From assembly GCA_947385425.1 (NCBI GenBank), contig CANDKY010000028.1:1-39683 (forward strand): a DNA stretch of 39,683 nucleotides. The letters run 5' to 3'. The position numbers and the translations under genes were made by a program. Below, piece by piece: positions 8,435-17,723 of the stretch. The stretch's first letter is position 1. Every line of letters begins with the position of its first letter. This DNA is from an uncultured Lachnospiraceae bacterium (GTDB taxonomy: Bacteria; Bacillota; Clostridia; Lachnospirales; Lachnospiraceae). The notes beneath the pieces are model-generated. The model searched no databases. It saw only the letters and a list, made by a program, of their open reading frames with translations, and was not told where the DNA came from.

Positions 8435-10600
8435 TCACTCCGTTAACCAACCCGCCTGTACCAATTCCGCATAAATTTTCTCCAAAAGCGGCATTTCCGA
8501 ATCTTCCTCCCCCGCCTGTTTATACAATTCCACAGCTTTTTTATAGCTATCCTCGAATCCATGGTAATCCCGCTCTTCCACTTCCTTATCTGCCTGCTCA
8601 TCCGCTTCCAGGAAAGCCTTCCGTTTATAAGAAATATAATTTTCTCCGTATAAATCCAACGCCTGGTCTATCATTTCATGCGCATGTTCAAATTCCCTGG
8701 CCTGCTCATACAAAATCGTAAGATTTATATAAGTCTGGTAAGATGACATACCATTACTGATAATATCCTGAAATACCTGTATTGCTTTCCGACTGTATTG
8801 CATGTCATCCGTATTGGCTTCCAGATTAATATACATTTGCGCCAGACGTTCATACAGCAGCCCGGTACTGCCAAGCGGCAGTTCCCGGATAGCCTTTTCC
8901 AACATGGCCGCACTGTCCAGCAGCGCTTCCGTACTGTTTTTATCCAAGTCACAGTAAAAAACATATGCCCGCATACGGATCGAATCATCCGCAGTCAATG
9001 CCAGGCATTTTTGAAACATTTCCCTTGCCGTTTCTATGTCATTCCGGCTTTTTGCTATTTCTCCCTGGACGAGATAAATCTGGTCTTCCGCCAACCCTTT
9101 GCCAATCGCCCTGTCCAACACCTCTTTTGCGTCCCCGCTCCTTCCGTTTCCTGCGTAAGCAATGGCGAGGTCGCGATAAACTGCCGTATTTTCCGTATCA
9201 TACTCCAAAGCTGTTTCCAATGCTTCCGCCGCTTTCCCATAATCCAAAGTCTCATAATAGCAATTCCCCATCAGCAAATACAGATTCGCCATCGTCACCC
9301 TATCCTCAAACGGACCCTTCCCCAACAACGACTGTATCTCATCCATGCAGCCCTCAAAATCACCCTGCCGGTACATCCAGACTGCCTTTTCATAATGTGC
9401 CCGGGGATTCTCGCTGTCCATGGCAAGGCATGCCGTATAATTTTCCTCAAACATATCCTGATTATACTCTGCAACAGCCTCTTCCAATTTTGAAATATAT
9501 GCTGTATACTGTTCCTCCCGCTCTGTACGGCTGATATTCTTTCCTGCAAAAATCAACACAATCCCTGCCAGAAAAACAGCAAAAGAAAACAGCAGTTCAA
9601 CCCTCTGTTTCCACAATAAACGCTTATATCTTCCATCCAGCTTTGCAATCTGATCCAATGCTTTCAGCATCTTCACCGCTGACTGGAAACGGTCTTCCTT
9701 CCTATATTCCATAGCTGTCACCAGGATATACGCAAACGCTTCCGATGACAATTCGCTCAGCTCTTCCATGTCCAATTCCGCCCTGCCGTCCTCAGGCCTC
9801 CTGCCGGTCAACAGATGATACAACGTAGCCCCCAGGCTGTATATGTCGGAACGTACATCAATCCGTTGCTCCGGATTATCAACAAATATACTGTCCATGG
9901 TAGTATCCAGAAAAGCAGTCGCCTGCCCGTCACGCCCCTCCTGCGTCAGGCACAACGTTTCCGTCACGCCCCCCATATTTACAATGGCATTTCCTTCTCC
10001 TTCTTTTAACCCTGCCTGCTGTTGTAACCTCTCTTTGATTTCCTCCACCAACGCCTTCTGCTCCGGCGCCGCATATCCTTTGCTGTAGCCAATGGCCATA
10101 AGTTCGTTCTGCTCAAAAAACCCGGAAATATTAAAATCAATCAGACAGACATTATCTTCCGGCGTCAACATGACATTGGCCGGTTTGATATCCCCATGCA
10201 AAATGGGGATATCCTGCCCATGCAGATAAACCAGCGCCTCACACAGCTGCCGTGCATATTTCACCACTTTTTCCTTTGTAAACCGGACATTCCTCTTCAA
10301 CAGTTGCTGGAAAGATTCCCCAGGTATAAAATCAATCACAGTATAAACCTCATCGCCTGTATCCAGAAAATCATACACCTGCGGCAGATAAGAATTGCGG
10401 AGATTTTTCAGTATATTGACCTCCTGCCGGTTTTTCAATTCGTTCCGGGATTTCATATGCATCCTCTTAATGACTACTTCCTTCTGCAGCCGTTTGTGGT
10501 ACGCCTTATAAACCGAACCGCCCCCGCCTTCCCCGATCTGCCCGATAATATCATAAGTATCCTTTAACTTTTCCTGAATGTTTGCCGTAACATCTTTCAT
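8435..10600 (-). CDS. Transmembrane Ser/Thr kinase with extracytoplasmic TPR domain
   Basis: 721 residues. The kinase domain (about 16-320) shows GEGGGGSVY, K45, helix-C E60, catalytic H135-G136-D137 with K139 and N142, D155-F-N, APE 178-180 and the helix-F motif SDIYSLGATLYHLLTG. HGD replaces HRD (an RD-minus kinase) and DFN replaces DFG; all catalytic residues are kept. About 60 extra residues (roughly 182-245), Thr-rich in places, separate APE from helix F. A membrane helix spans about 336-353, and the rest is a run of TPRs, predicted outside. It should autophosphorylate and phosphorylate FHA partners, with PP2C reversing this. It is not a PASTA-type PrkC; the external sensor is TPR-based. 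Family secure, substrates inferred. Confidence 0.92.
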   Translation of the reverse strand: MKDVTANIQEKLKDTYDIIGQIGEGGGGSVYKAYHKRLQKEVVIKRMHMKSRNELKNRQEVNILKNLRNSYLPQVYDFLDTGDEVYTVIDFIPGESFQQLLKRNVRFTKEKVVKYARQLCEALVYLHGQDIPILHGDIKPANVMLTPEDNVCLIDFNISGFFEQNELMAIGYSKGYAAPEQKALVEEIKERLQQQAGLKEGEGNAIVNMGGVTETLCLTQEGRDGQATAFLDTTMDSIFVDNPEQRIDVRSDIYSLGATLYHLLTGRRPEDGRAELDMEELSELSSEAFAYILVTAMEYRKEDRFQSAVKMLKALDQIAKLDGRYKRLLWKQRVELLFSFAVFLAGIVLIFAGKNISRTEREEQYTAYISKLEEAVAEYNQDMFEENYTACLAMDSENPRAHYEKAVWMYRQGDFEGCMDEIQSLLGKGPFEDRVTMANLYLLMGNCYYETLDYGKAAEALETALEYDTENTAVYRDLAIAYAGNGRSGDAKEVLDRAIGKGLAEDQIYLVQGEIAKSRNDIETAREMFQKCLALTADDSIRMRAYVFYCDLDKNSTEALLDSAAMLEKAIRELPLGSTGLLYERLAQMYINLEANTDDMQYSRKAIQVFQDIISNGMSSYQTYINLTILYEQAREFEHAHEMIDQALDLYGENYISYKRKAFLEADEQADKEVEERDYHGFEDSYKKAVELYKQAGEEDSEMPLLEKIYAELVQAGWLTE

Positions 10601-10760
10601 ACCTGTCCAACCTGTCTTTCCGTATGTAATACACTGCTTTTTGATTCTTTACTTATATCCCTGTTCTGATTCCTCTGTTCGATTTTTCTGCGATTTATAA
10701 TGTCCCCTATTTTTTTTGTCCTTTATTCCCTTCTTTCCTTCCTTTGTACTTTTCCAATGT

Positions 10761-12959
10761 TTACGGATTCCCTTCCGTATCTGCAGCTATCCCATCTCCT
10801 GTAGTCTTCGCCACATTCCCGGATACTCCCGTACTTCCATCCGGCTTAATTCCCGTACTTTCCTCTGCTCCCGTTCCTGTCGTGATTCCTTCCACTTCGT
10901 CCATTTCTGTTCCTGCATCAGGCCCTTCCATCAGGCCTGTCTCCAATCCCTCTTCGGAAAATTCTCCATCCTCGATAATTTCCCTGTTATACTCATCCAA
11001 CTGGAGCATTTTCATTTTCAAACTATATATATTTGTGTTGTCATACGTATAGGGCGCACGTTCTTCCGGGCCATAACCATCTCCCGGATAAATCTTATCT
11101 GATGAAAAATCAATATAATTTACCGGTTCTATCACACCATTTTTAATATTGAAAACATGCCATGTCCTGCCCGGCATATTGGGCACCGATGCCTCATAAA
11201 CCAGCCCTTCTTTCCCATATACCTGGACTTTTGCACCGGATTCGCTCAATACCATATCTCCGCCGCCCGAATAATTGTGTACAATATATCTTTGTTCTTT
11301 TGTGGTATCAATATTAGCGGTAATTGTCTCCGGACCATAACCCCCCATATGATCTATATCCAACGTTACCGTCTGTGAGAGATTCCTCCACCGGAACCAG
11401 CAAATATGATATGGGGTTCCATCGCTGTCCTCCCCGAAAAAGTGCGAATCCAGAATCGAAGGCTGTGCTCCCCAGCTCATCACAATCCTATATTGATTTT
11501 CACTTTGGAGCAAAGGAGACATGGCGGCCTGTGTTGTATATTCCTTTCCGGACACTGTCAATAAATGATAGATAGTAACATACCCGTCCTTCTGCATGGA
11601 AACGGTATAATAACCTGCATGGGGCACCTCTATCAAAGCCTTTCCACTGGCATCCGTTTCTCCCGTTGCCACAGAATCCCCCAATTGATTTGAGTTTACA
11701 AAACCTTCATAAAAATTAACAACAGCGTTTCCCACTGCACCTGCAGTAACCGCATCCATTATGTTTATCTTTACTGTCGTTTTTTCCTTTCCCTGCTCTG
11801 TCGTCAGTAAAACAGGGTTATAATATAAAATTTCCCCATCTGCCACCTGAAGCCCTTCCTTATATAATTCCTCAAAATCCGGCCCTGAAAATATTGCCAC
11901 ATATTCCCCCGGTTTTAAGGAGAGCGAATAATTCCCCCCTATATCCGTCACGGTAGTCTTCACTTCATTATTTTCCACATTTCCCGCCGGTTTCAATGTC
12001 ACATTAATATCCTGCAATGGCTCATTATCATTCGTACCTCTTACAGTTCCACTGATACCTGTCGTTATTATTTCTTCCTCATTCCCGGTATTATCATCCG
12101 GTGTCTCTCCCGCCCCACTATTATCGCTGTCATCACCGGAATTGTCATCATCGCCTTCATTCTCATCCCCATTATCATCAGAACCGCTTTCTTCCCCGTC
12201 AGAATCACTGTTCCCGCTATCAGAGTCCTCATTACTTTCATTAGAATTATCATACTGCAAAATATTTTCCATAACATTCCCATATATGCTTCCCGGCCCG
12301 CCTTCTTCATTTGTCTCCGCAGGCACTGCCAACGGAATTATATTTCCTGTTTCTGCCGGAACCACTGGTTTTATCACAGTTGGCATGGCTCTTTTCGCTA
12401 TTTCATCCTCAATTTCAGCTTCCGGTTCCTCTTCCTGTGGCTCCTGTTCCTGCGCTTCATCTTCCGGGGCGCTCACATTCCCCTCATGGCTGGCGGCATC
12501 CTCCTGCGGCGTCTCATACCCCTCCAGCATGGCAAGAAAATCCTCTGAGCCGGTATTTTCATACCCCTCCCTCAGTACCTTTATGTAACTCTCCATATTT
12601 CCATTAGAAAAATAAAAATTCGCAAGCTGTGTATATACATCCAGCTCCTGCGGCAGCATTTCCTTTGCCTTTTCCATTATTTCTATTGCCTTGTCCGGCT
12701 GTCCCAATGCCATATAAGCATCTGCTAATCCCAGATAAGCTTCTAAACAATAAGGATCGATTCCCAAAGCCGCCTCATAAGCTATCACTGCATTTTCATA
12801 ATCCAGCTCTGAAGCATACCTTTTCCCCAAATCCAACTGTGCCTGCAAATCATTTCCTCCGGATCCGCCCGTGCTGACCATTACCACAACAACTGCCGCT
12901 ATTACTGCCAGTGCCAGCAATGCGCCAATAAAAAACTTCGATTTCAATACATTCTTCAT
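10761..12959 (-). CDS. Membrane-anchored TPR / carboxypeptidase-regulatory-like surface protein
   Basis: The ATG at 12959 (GGAGGG upstream) is preferred over one five codons earlier. A short cytoplasmic tail and a membrane helix (about residues 8-28) are followed by TPRs (about 38-150), very similar to those at 2678-3229. Next come a Glu-rich and an Asp/Ser/Asn-rich linker (about 165-300). A carboxypeptidase-regulatory-like beta-sandwich (TGISGTVRG through SLSLKPGEYVAIF, about 298-370) and a second related unit precede a beta-rich C-terminal region. The long acidic linker suggests an extended stalk outside the cell. It lies directly upstream of the kinase gene, with 160 bases between. Function is unknown; surface scaffold or adhesin is a reasonable guess. 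Confidence 0.75.
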   Translation of the reverse strand: MKNVLKSKFFIGALLALAVIAAVVVVMVSTGGSGGNDLQAQLDLGKRYASELDYENAVIAYEAALGIDPYCLEAYLGLADAYMALGQPDKAIEIMEKAKEMLPQELDVYTQLANFYFSNGNMESYIKVLREGYENTGSEDFLAMLEGYETPQEDAASHEGNVSAPEDEAQEQEPQEEEPEAEIEDEIAKRAMPTVIKPVVPAETGNIIPLAVPAETNEEGGPGSIYGNVMENILQYDNSNESNEDSDSGNSDSDGEESGSDDNGDENEGDDDNSGDDSDNSGAGETPDDNTGNEEEIITTGISGTVRGTNDNEPLQDINVTLKPAGNVENNEVKTTVTDIGGNYSLSLKPGEYVAIFSGPDFEELYKEGLQVADGEILYYNPVLLTTEQGKEKTTVKINIMDAVTAGAVGNAVVNFYEGFVNSNQLGDSVATGETDASGKALIEVPHAGYYTVSMQKDGYVTIYHLLTVSGKEYTTQAAMSPLLQSENQYRIVMSWGAQPSILDSHFFGEDSDGTPYHICWFRWRNLSQTVTLDIDHMGGYGPETITANIDTTKEQRYIVHNYSGGGDMVLSESGAKVQVYGKEGLVYEASVPNMPGRTWHVFNIKNGVIEPVNYIDFSSDKIYPGDGYGPEERAPYTYDNTNIYSLKMKMLQLDEYNREIIEDGEFSEEGLETGLMEGPDAGTEMDEVEGITTGTGAEESTGIKPDGSTGVSGNVAKTTGDGIAADTEGNP

Positions 12960-13024
12960 CCTCTTTCCCTCCATTCCATCACCACATCAGTCCATCCCGG
13001 TTCTGCACTTCTTTATACCTGCAA

Positions 13025-14896
13025 TTACCTTCCATATTTCGAAAATACAAAATCCTCATTGGCAAATTTCAGAATCATACCGTCATATACAGCTTCCCGC
13101 ACTCCCGGCTGAAGACGCCGCCCATTGATGAAGCTTCCATTCTTTGACTGGTTATCTTCCAGATAATATTCCCCGTTCACATGGGACAGCACGGCATGGT
13201 TCCGGCTGACGGCATGGTTATCATAAATGCAGATATCCGCTGCCGTCCCGGAACCAACCATTACCCGTTCCCTCTCCATCCGATAGACAGCACCGTCCCG
13301 TCTGCGAATCAGACAGGCCGCAGGCTGAACCGGAAGCTCCGGCTGTTCCAGCATCATGGTACATTCCTCATCCTCCTCCATCCCGGACATATTCCCTCTC
13401 ATCCCCACATCTGCCGCATATGGGTTTAAACCGCTTTGATACGGTTTTTCCACTGCATATGTATAAAAACCCGCATCCTGGCTGGTATATGGCAGGTTTT
13501 CCCGGCTTCCGCCCTGCATAACGGTTGGCATATCTCCCTGTACGGCCATCGGCATACCCGCCCGTCCGGTTCCTGCCACATTTCCCTGCGCCATCACCAG
13601 TATACCCATCTGCCCGGCCCCTGTCTCATTCCCATGCGCCATAAATGGTGCGACTGTCTGTGCGGTTCCTGCCATATTCCCCTGTCCTGTCGGCACACCT
13701 GTCTCCGTCTGCATTCCGGCATATCCTCCGGCCTGCCCGTTCGCATATGTCATACTGGCAGGTTCAGGCATCATAACCGTATTCTCATAGCTTTCATACA
13801 ACCCATCTAGTTTATCCCTGGCCGCACTTCCTATATTTCCGCTTGTCTCGGGCTGCATCTGGTATTCCCCTCCTGCATCATCTGACTGGCCTGTTTTCCT
13901 TTTCCCCGGTATTAAAAATGCATTCTGCTTCCCGAATGCACTCTGTTTCTGCGAAGCGTCTTGTTTTTTGCCATCCCTTTTAAAAAAGCCTTTTTTTCCT
14001 TCTTTTGAGGACGCCTTTTTTTCCGTTTCCTTTTTTCTCTTCTCCTTCTTTTCCGAACCCTTTCCCGTGCCTATGGCTTCATTTCCTTCCCTTTCCGACA
14101 TTCCCTGTACCGGTATCGGGACAACGGCCTTTCCGCCCGGTTCCCTTCCGGGAATATTAACCACTGGGATTCTTGATCCGGACGGTGCCTTTTTCAAAAC
14201 CCCCTTTTCCGTCCCTCCGGAACTCATACCCCTGCCTATACCTTGTGGCGGAGGAGCCGCCATAGCCACATTCTCCTGTCCCGCTGAAGCCGGTTCCTTT
14301 TCCTGGGAATGCCATTCCGGAGCGGTTCCCGAAATACCTGTACTCTTTTTCAGTATTTCCCTGAAATCAGACAATTTCCTTATCCCGTCCCTGCTGAATG
14401 CATTTAAAATATCGAACAAATAAGTGTCTCTTTCCTGATAGTCCGGCTGTACCCTACCCACAATCTCCTGCAAAAATACAATCTGATCTTTCTGGAACAT
14501 ATGGTCAAACGGCAAGTACAGCAACATGCAATTCCCCTGTCTGTCCAGATAAACATATTCCCAATCCAAAAGCAAATGCTTCATATCAAGCATATAGGCA
14601 TCCACTTCTTCAAACGCATTGGCAAGGCTGTTAAACAGAAAGAGCACATCCTTTTTCACCCGCGGCCTGGCAAGCCATCCGCTTAACTTCATTAAACCGG
14701 TAATATCAAATTGAACAAACTGCTGGTCATCCCTATTGACAACCTGTGCCTGAATTATATTCACCATATGATTGTGAGCCATCATCTTTAAGGCAAACGT
14801 ATCCATTTTAAGCTGTTCCCCCATATCTGCCACAAGATATGCCGTTTCGCCCACATTTTGCTGCAGCAGCCTGAACTTCCCGTCCCTAACCTCCAT
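13025..14896 (-). CDS. DUF6382 and FHA domain protein with long low-complexity linker
   Basis: The ATG at 14896 is chosen because AAAGGAGG precedes it by 10 bases; the frame opens earlier without a comparable site. About 623 residues: an N-terminal DUF6382-like domain (about 1-185), a Lys/Glu-rich stretch, a long Gly/Met/Gln-rich linker with recurring TG-Q-GNMAGT-like units, and a C-terminal FHA domain (about 520-620) with VGSG, SRNHA and NQSKNGSFING. FHA reads phospho-threonine, so this should be a cytoplasmic adaptor tying the kinase to the pilus machine. DUF6382-FHA proteins typically sit beside Tad genes in Clostridia (recalled, not checked). It lies between the WG-repeat gene and the TPR surface protein gene. 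Confidence 0.82.
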   Translation of the reverse strand: MEVRDGKFRLLQQNVGETAYLVADMGEQLKMDTFALKMMAHNHMVNIIQAQVVNRDDQQFVQFDITGLMKLSGWLARPRVKKDVLFLFNSLANAFEEVDAYMLDMKHLLLDWEYVYLDRQGNCMLLYLPFDHMFQKDQIVFLQEIVGRVQPDYQERDTYLFDILNAFSRDGIRKLSDFREILKKSTGISGTAPEWHSQEKEPASAGQENVAMAAPPPQGIGRGMSSGGTEKGVLKKAPSGSRIPVVNIPGREPGGKAVVPIPVQGMSEREGNEAIGTGKGSEKKEKRKKETEKKASSKEGKKGFFKRDGKKQDASQKQSAFGKQNAFLIPGKRKTGQSDDAGGEYQMQPETSGNIGSAARDKLDGLYESYENTVMMPEPASMTYANGQAGGYAGMQTETGVPTGQGNMAGTAQTVAPFMAHGNETGAGQMGILVMAQGNVAGTGRAGMPMAVQGDMPTVMQGGSRENLPYTSQDAGFYTYAVEKPYQSGLNPYAADVGMRGNMSGMEEDEECTMMLEQPELPVQPAACLIRRRDGAVYRMERERVMVGSGTAADICIYDNHAVSRNHAVLSHVNGEYYLEDNQSKNGSFINGRRLQPGVREAVYDGMILKFANEDFVFSKYGR

Positions 14897-14940
14897 GTCC
14901 CAATGCCTCCTTTTGTCTGCGCCTCTGTCCTCCGTCCCTG

Positions 14941-16236
14941 TCAATCCGCAATCTTAAGCTGGAGCAGCGTCCATGTGCTGCCATGGCACACAGGTGCAAC
15001 CCCATCTGCAGCCATAAGCCCGGCGTCATCAAAGACAGGCCGGATTGCCATATAATTATCCTGGTCAATGTACCCCCACAATCCATCCTTTTTAACTGCC
15101 GCATAACCATTAGTAAAAGATTTCGCATCTTCATAACCACAGGCAATTTTCTGTTCCTCCTCCTGGTCAATATATCCCCATTTCCCATCCATACACACCG
15201 CACACATGCCGTCAGCCTCAAACGCCCTGACATCCTCATAAACCTGTTCAGATAACCGTTCTCCCTTTTCATTTACAAAAAAGAAAACATCTCCCTGCTT
15301 CACGGCAACCATTTTACTGACACTGCATATTCCCCTGCTGTTTCTTGCCACCTCATCATAAATAAAATCTGTCACCAATTCCCCGCTACGGCTAATCAAT
15401 GCCCATTTCTCCCCCTGTTTTACCGCGCCAACCCCTTCGCAAATGGGCGTTGCACTATCGTAAATAAATTCCGTTTTCTCCTTAAAGCTCTTATCCAGAT
15501 AACCATATTTTCCATCCTTCACAGCCACTATCCTGCTCTGGGAGACAATCCCCAGGGAGTCATACCCTCCCTCCGGCATTTTCGTCTTATATCCCTTCCG
15601 GTTGATAAAAAAGCATTCCTCCCCATCCCTTACCGGAATCCAGTCGGTATCCTTCCCGTCAAAAGCGATCTCATCATAGACAGCTTCCACCACCGGCTTC
15701 CCATCCAGCCCTACTAATCCCCGTTTTCCTTCCTGCTCATAAACCGCATACTCCCCGGCAAAGTCATAAATTCTTCCATAAGCGCAGGCCCGTTCCACGT
15801 ATGTTCCTTTTACCGCATCATAATACTGCGCCACAACCTCACTGTCCGGATACTTTTCATGCCATCCTCCTACCAGATCTATCACACTGTCCTCGGATAG
15901 ATACTCCTGCGTAAATTCATACAGTTTCACCACATCCCTCTCCAACGGGCCATACACTGCAATGATAGACTCCATCTTCTTCCGGTACTCTTTGTAATCT
16001 CCCATGGCAAAATAGGCATCTGCAATATACTCTTCCAACTCTGCCGTTTCCCCTTTGACACCTTTCGCATCTTCATACCGGGCAACAGCGTCCAGGTACA
16101 GCCCCTTTTCCTCCAGCCGCTGTGCCTCTGCAAGAATAGAATTGTATTTCTTTTCATTCCCAATCCAGGAAGACAGCGTAATATACCACGCCAGTCCTAG
16201 CAAAACAACCATAACAATCGAAAGATTCCTTTTCAT
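14941..16236 (-). CDS. WG-repeat protein with N-terminal membrane anchor
   Basis: The ATG at 16236 follows GGAAAGG at good spacing. About 431 residues: a membrane helix (about 4-22), a helical TPR-like region (about 30-140), then beta repeats of the WG/KWG type to the end. Repeat signatures include KYGYLDKSF, KWALISRSG, KWGYIDQEE and LWGYIDQDN, each followed by a Y/F-D-(D/E)-A spacer about 20 residues on. WG repeats are thought to form propeller- or solenoid-like structures for protein contact, usually outside the cytoplasm. It links the prepilin peptidase gene to the signalling genes. The last repeat is degenerate. A specific role is unknown. Confidence 0.8.
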   Translation of the reverse strand: MKRNLSIVMVVLLGLAWYITLSSWIGNEKKYNSILAEAQRLEEKGLYLDAVARYEDAKGVKGETAELEEYIADAYFAMGDYKEYRKKMESIIAVYGPLERDVVKLYEFTQEYLSEDSVIDLVGGWHEKYPDSEVVAQYYDAVKGTYVERACAYGRIYDFAGEYAVYEQEGKRGLVGLDGKPVVEAVYDEIAFDGKDTDWIPVRDGEECFFINRKGYKTKMPEGGYDSLGIVSQSRIVAVKDGKYGYLDKSFKEKTEFIYDSATPICEGVGAVKQGEKWALISRSGELVTDFIYDEVARNSRGICSVSKMVAVKQGDVFFFVNEKGERLSEQVYEDVRAFEADGMCAVCMDGKWGYIDQEEEQKIACGYEDAKSFTNGYAAVKKDGLWGYIDQDNYMAIRPVFDDAGLMAADGVAPVCHGSTWTLLQLKIAD

Positions 16237-16284
16237 AAATTTTACCTTTCCACATGTCATATCCCTTTTGGCACAAACCCGTTT

Positions 16285-16989
16285 TCACGCTCCGATCAAC
16301 AGGACAGCCAATGTCCCCAATGCCAGAAAAGGGCCGAACGCAATTTCATCCTTCATGCCTTTTTTCTTCCGCAATACCTGAAAAACCCCATAAAAGGCAG
16401 ATAAGATCAGCGAAACTACCATAACCAGATAAGCGCTCCCCACACCCAGGCACATGCCGATAACCGCTACAAGCTTCACATCCCCCATGCCTATGGCATG
16501 TCCTGACAACACATATGCCACATAAAAAACAGCGCCGCTTACCATCCCGCCAAACAACGTAAATTTCAGATTCTCCATCCGCAGAGCCGAGAGGAGAAAC
16601 ATTTCCGCAAGAAACAATACGCTTCTGCATAACAAAAGATACACAAGCCATCGGTTAGGGATCCTCTTTTCCCTTGCATCTTCCCACGCAATGGGATACA
16701 AAATGGCTAACAGCATCACATAACGCACTGTCTTAAGCGGCCCATAGCCATATTGCATAAACAGCCATGTCAATCCCGTGCATACTGCCAGGCAGAGTAT
16801 CAGCGCAATCCCCCGCCGTTTATCCATGCGGACAAGAAACTGCCGCCGGTTTTCCCTTTTTTCTTCTGCCCCCCGCATTAACGCCTCTTTGGCTTCTTCC
16901 ATTTTCAAATCATACCGGCACATCAAATTCCAGAAATAACACAGAATACCTGACGCCACTGCCACACCAACAAACATAACCCTCACCAT
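16285..16989 (-). CDS. tadV: Type IV prepilin peptidase (A24 family, TadV/CpaA-like)
   Basis: An aspartic membrane peptidase that should cleave the leader of the Flp-like pilin and TadE-type pseudopilins. Several membrane helices are visible. The two catalytic aspartates occur in the usual contexts: WEDAREKRIPN (about D104) and GMGDVKL (about D170), the latter being the family's GxGD motif. It is about 235 residues, with the core domain in the second half. The ATG at 16989 forms an ATGGTGA overlap with the stop of the preceding TadE-like gene, a coupling signal; GTG at 17007 is an alternative. Family is secure and its position inside the Tad set supports the assignment. Confidence 0.88.
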   Translation of the reverse strand: MVRVMFVGVAVASGILCYFWNLMCRYDLKMEEAKEALMRGAEEKRENRRQFLVRMDKRRGIALILCLAVCTGLTWLFMQYGYGPLKTVRYVMLLAILYPIAWEDAREKRIPNRWLVYLLLCRSVLFLAEMFLLSALRMENLKFTLFGGMVSGAVFYVAYVLSGHAIGMGDVKLVAVIGMCLGVGSAYLVMVVSLILSAFYGVFQVLRKKKGMKDEIAFGPFLALGTLAVLLIGA

Positions 16990-17723
16990 AGCGATGTCTT
17001 CGCACACACCTTGTACCGTCTCGGTTCCAACTCAAAGATCCCCAGATGGAAATCTATCGTATACACAATCGAAACCTCCAGTTCCGGCATCCCGCCGCTG
17101 GACGAATTTGCCCACTTACTATCGCCGAACTCTAAACCACCCATGCCGCCGTCAATCCCCAAATCTTCCAAATATTCATCCGCACTCTTGGACGACATAT
17201 TTTCTATCTGTTCCTCCACAATCCCTTCCACAATGGCCGCAATTGCCATATCGCTCAGCATATCCGCACCCATTGTCTTAATCAGGCTGAAAATATTATC
17301 CATCAAAGCGTCCGGATCGCCAAAAAATTCACCGGCATGCTGCCCCGCCTGCTGTACCGAACCAATCACATTTCCGCCGCCCCTGATTGTTTCCCCAACC
17401 GCTTTTACATCGTCCAGCAGACTGCCTGCATCTGCCGCAAACTCCGCTGCCTGTGTTGAAGTACTGACACGCTTCTCCACAATCCCTGTCTTCGTCAGTA
17501 CATAGCTGTATTGTGAAATTTCCCTGGCCGCCTCTGTTGCCGCATACTGTAGGATAACCTGAGCCCTGGCAATCTGGATTAAATCCATCATCGCTAAATA
17601 AAATACAATAAAAATCACCAGGAAAATGGAAGCTTCCAGGGTAATGCTCCCTTTTTCTTTGCCCTTTCCTATCCCACCGGCCTTTCCCGGCCGCGTCAAA
17701 CGCCTAATACCCCTGTATCCCAT
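16983..17723 (-). CDS. TadE-like pseudopilin
   Basis: 246 residues. A basic N-terminus ends in KGSITLEASIFLVIFIVFYL, a type IV pilin-like N-terminal helix with the glutamate expected in the pseudopilin leader region. One membrane helix (about 25-47) precedes a mostly helical extracytoplasmic domain and a short beta C-terminus. TadE/TadF proteins are minor pilins processed by the prepilin peptidase. Its gene overlaps the DUF5702 gene upstream by 20 bases and the peptidase gene downstream, indicating tight coupling. The member type (TadE or TadF) cannot be settled by eye. Confidence 0.78.
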   Translation of the reverse strand: MGYRGIRRLTRPGKAGGIGKGKEKGSITLEASIFLVIFIVFYLAMMDLIQIARAQVILQYAATEAAREISQYSYVLTKTGIVEKRVSTSTQAAEFAADAGSLLDDVKAVGETIRGGGNVIGSVQQAGQHAGEFFGDPDALMDNIFSLIKTMGADMLSDMAIAAIVEGIVEEQIENMSSKSADEYLEDLGIDGGMGGLEFGDSKWANSSSGGMPELEVSIVYTIDFHLGIFELEPRRYKVCAKTSLW

